Below are positions 44,000 through 44,259 of a stretch of 44,259 bases of DNA, one piece after another; position 1 is the stretch's first letter; every line of letters begins with the position of its first letter. The notes beneath the pieces were generated by a model. It searched no databases. It saw nothing but the letters and a program-made list of their open reading frames with translations, and was not told where the DNA came from. A program made the position numbers and the translations under genes. The stretch comes from UBA685 sp002299005 (GTDB lineage Bacteria > Pseudomonadota > Alphaproteobacteria > Puniceispirillales > Puniceispirillaceae), in NCBI GenBank assembly GCA_963966775.1, contig CAXAAH010000009.1:1-44259 (forward strand), written 5' to 3'.

Positions 44000-44259
44000 T
44001 TGTCAGAGGTAAGAGCATGTTTAGGCGTTGTGAATGGTATGCCAACATCTGATGGTGCGGGGGTGTCTTTATTGCGCGTGGTTGGCACGCCGCAAATTGA
44101 TTATTTTGATCCCTTCTTAATGCTAGATGAGTTTAAGAATGATGATCCCGGCGCCTATGTGGCAGGGTTTCCAGAACATCCGCATCGCGGCTTTGAGACC
44201 GTCTCTTATATGAAGCAAGGGGCGATGAAGCACCGTGATTCAGCCGGCAATGAAGGCAT
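44000..44259 (+). CDS. Pirin family protein (5' part, cut by the window end)
   Basis: A TTG at 44000 with AGGAGAGAG four to eight bases upstream opens a frame that runs to the window edge (about 86 codons). It includes YFDPFLMLDEF and GFPEHPHRGFETVSYM followed by GAMKHRDSAGNEG. These are the N-terminal cupin blocks of pirin, with the HPHRGFET metal-binding histidines. Bacterial pirins are iron-binding cupins, some with quercetinase activity and some affecting central metabolism; which applies here is unknown. The C-terminal cupin lies outside the window. Confidence 0.88.
   Translation, partial: MSEVRACLGVVNGMPTSDGAGVSLLRVVGTPQIDYFDPFLMLDEFKNDDPGAYVAGFPEHPHRGFETVSYMKQGAMKHRDSAGNEG

Overview
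The window looks like a chromosomal segment of a free-living alphaproteobacterium. Three signs point there: the divergent hemC / tsaD-gpsA-EVE block, the hemC-hemD-Mic60(mitofilin)-HemY order, and a lipid A N-terminal-domain protein paired with glycosyltransferases. A marine SAR116-like lineage is my guess from gene style only; nothing in the sequence proves it. No rRNA, tRNA, IS element, phage gene or CRISPR array was seen. No gene-free stretch is longer than about 265 bases.

Layout. (1) 264-3401, + strand: a cell-envelope cassette of a GT39/ArnT-like lipid glycosyltransferase, a GT2 polyprenyl-phosphate glycosyltransferase with a histone-like Lys/Ala tail, and a small lipid-A N-terminal-domain membrane protein. 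(2) 3416-6009, - strand: tsaD, gpsA and an EVE-domain protein, transcribed in that order. (3) 6038-10229, + strand: hemC, hemD, an alphaproteobacterial Mic60/mitofilin homologue and a HemY-type TPR membrane protein. (4) 10287-15427, - strand: a complete branched-chain amino-acid ABC transporter (livK, then a terminator hairpin, then livG-livF-livH-livM). (5) 15662-18964, + strand: pyruvate kinase, a 3-hydroxyisobutyrate-dehydrogenase-family enzyme and an M48 metalloprotease lipoprotein; a zinc-ribbon membrane protein faces them on the - strand (18976-19872).

(6) 20130-43195, + strand, more than half the window: a two-partner secretion (type Vb) locus. It holds an outer-membrane TpsB transporter with an unusual ~450-residue N-terminal extension, a 110-residue single-pass membrane protein of unknown function, a possible 15-codon leader ORF whose stop overlaps the next start, and one uninterrupted 6569-codon TpsA exoprotein. 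The exoprotein has an N-terminal TPS secretion domain, a long array of ~55-residue IGDN-type modules resembling LktA-type filamentous adhesins, two non-repeat inserts, paired cysteines, and an acidic/Asn-rich C-terminus. The three genes are best read as one export system: TpsB would recognise the TPS domain and thread the giant filament across the outer membrane, with the small protein as a candidate accessory factor.

(7) 43205-43870, - strand: a periplasmic TPR protein convergent with tpsA. (8) 44000-end, + strand: the start of a pirin gene cut by the window edge.

A theme across the window is short tandem duplication (9-21 bp, mostly in-frame) in linkers, tails and intergenic DNA. It is seen in gpsA, Mic60, the tpsB linker, the GT2 tail, the hemY 3' end, the tpsA leader and the tpsA C-terminus.
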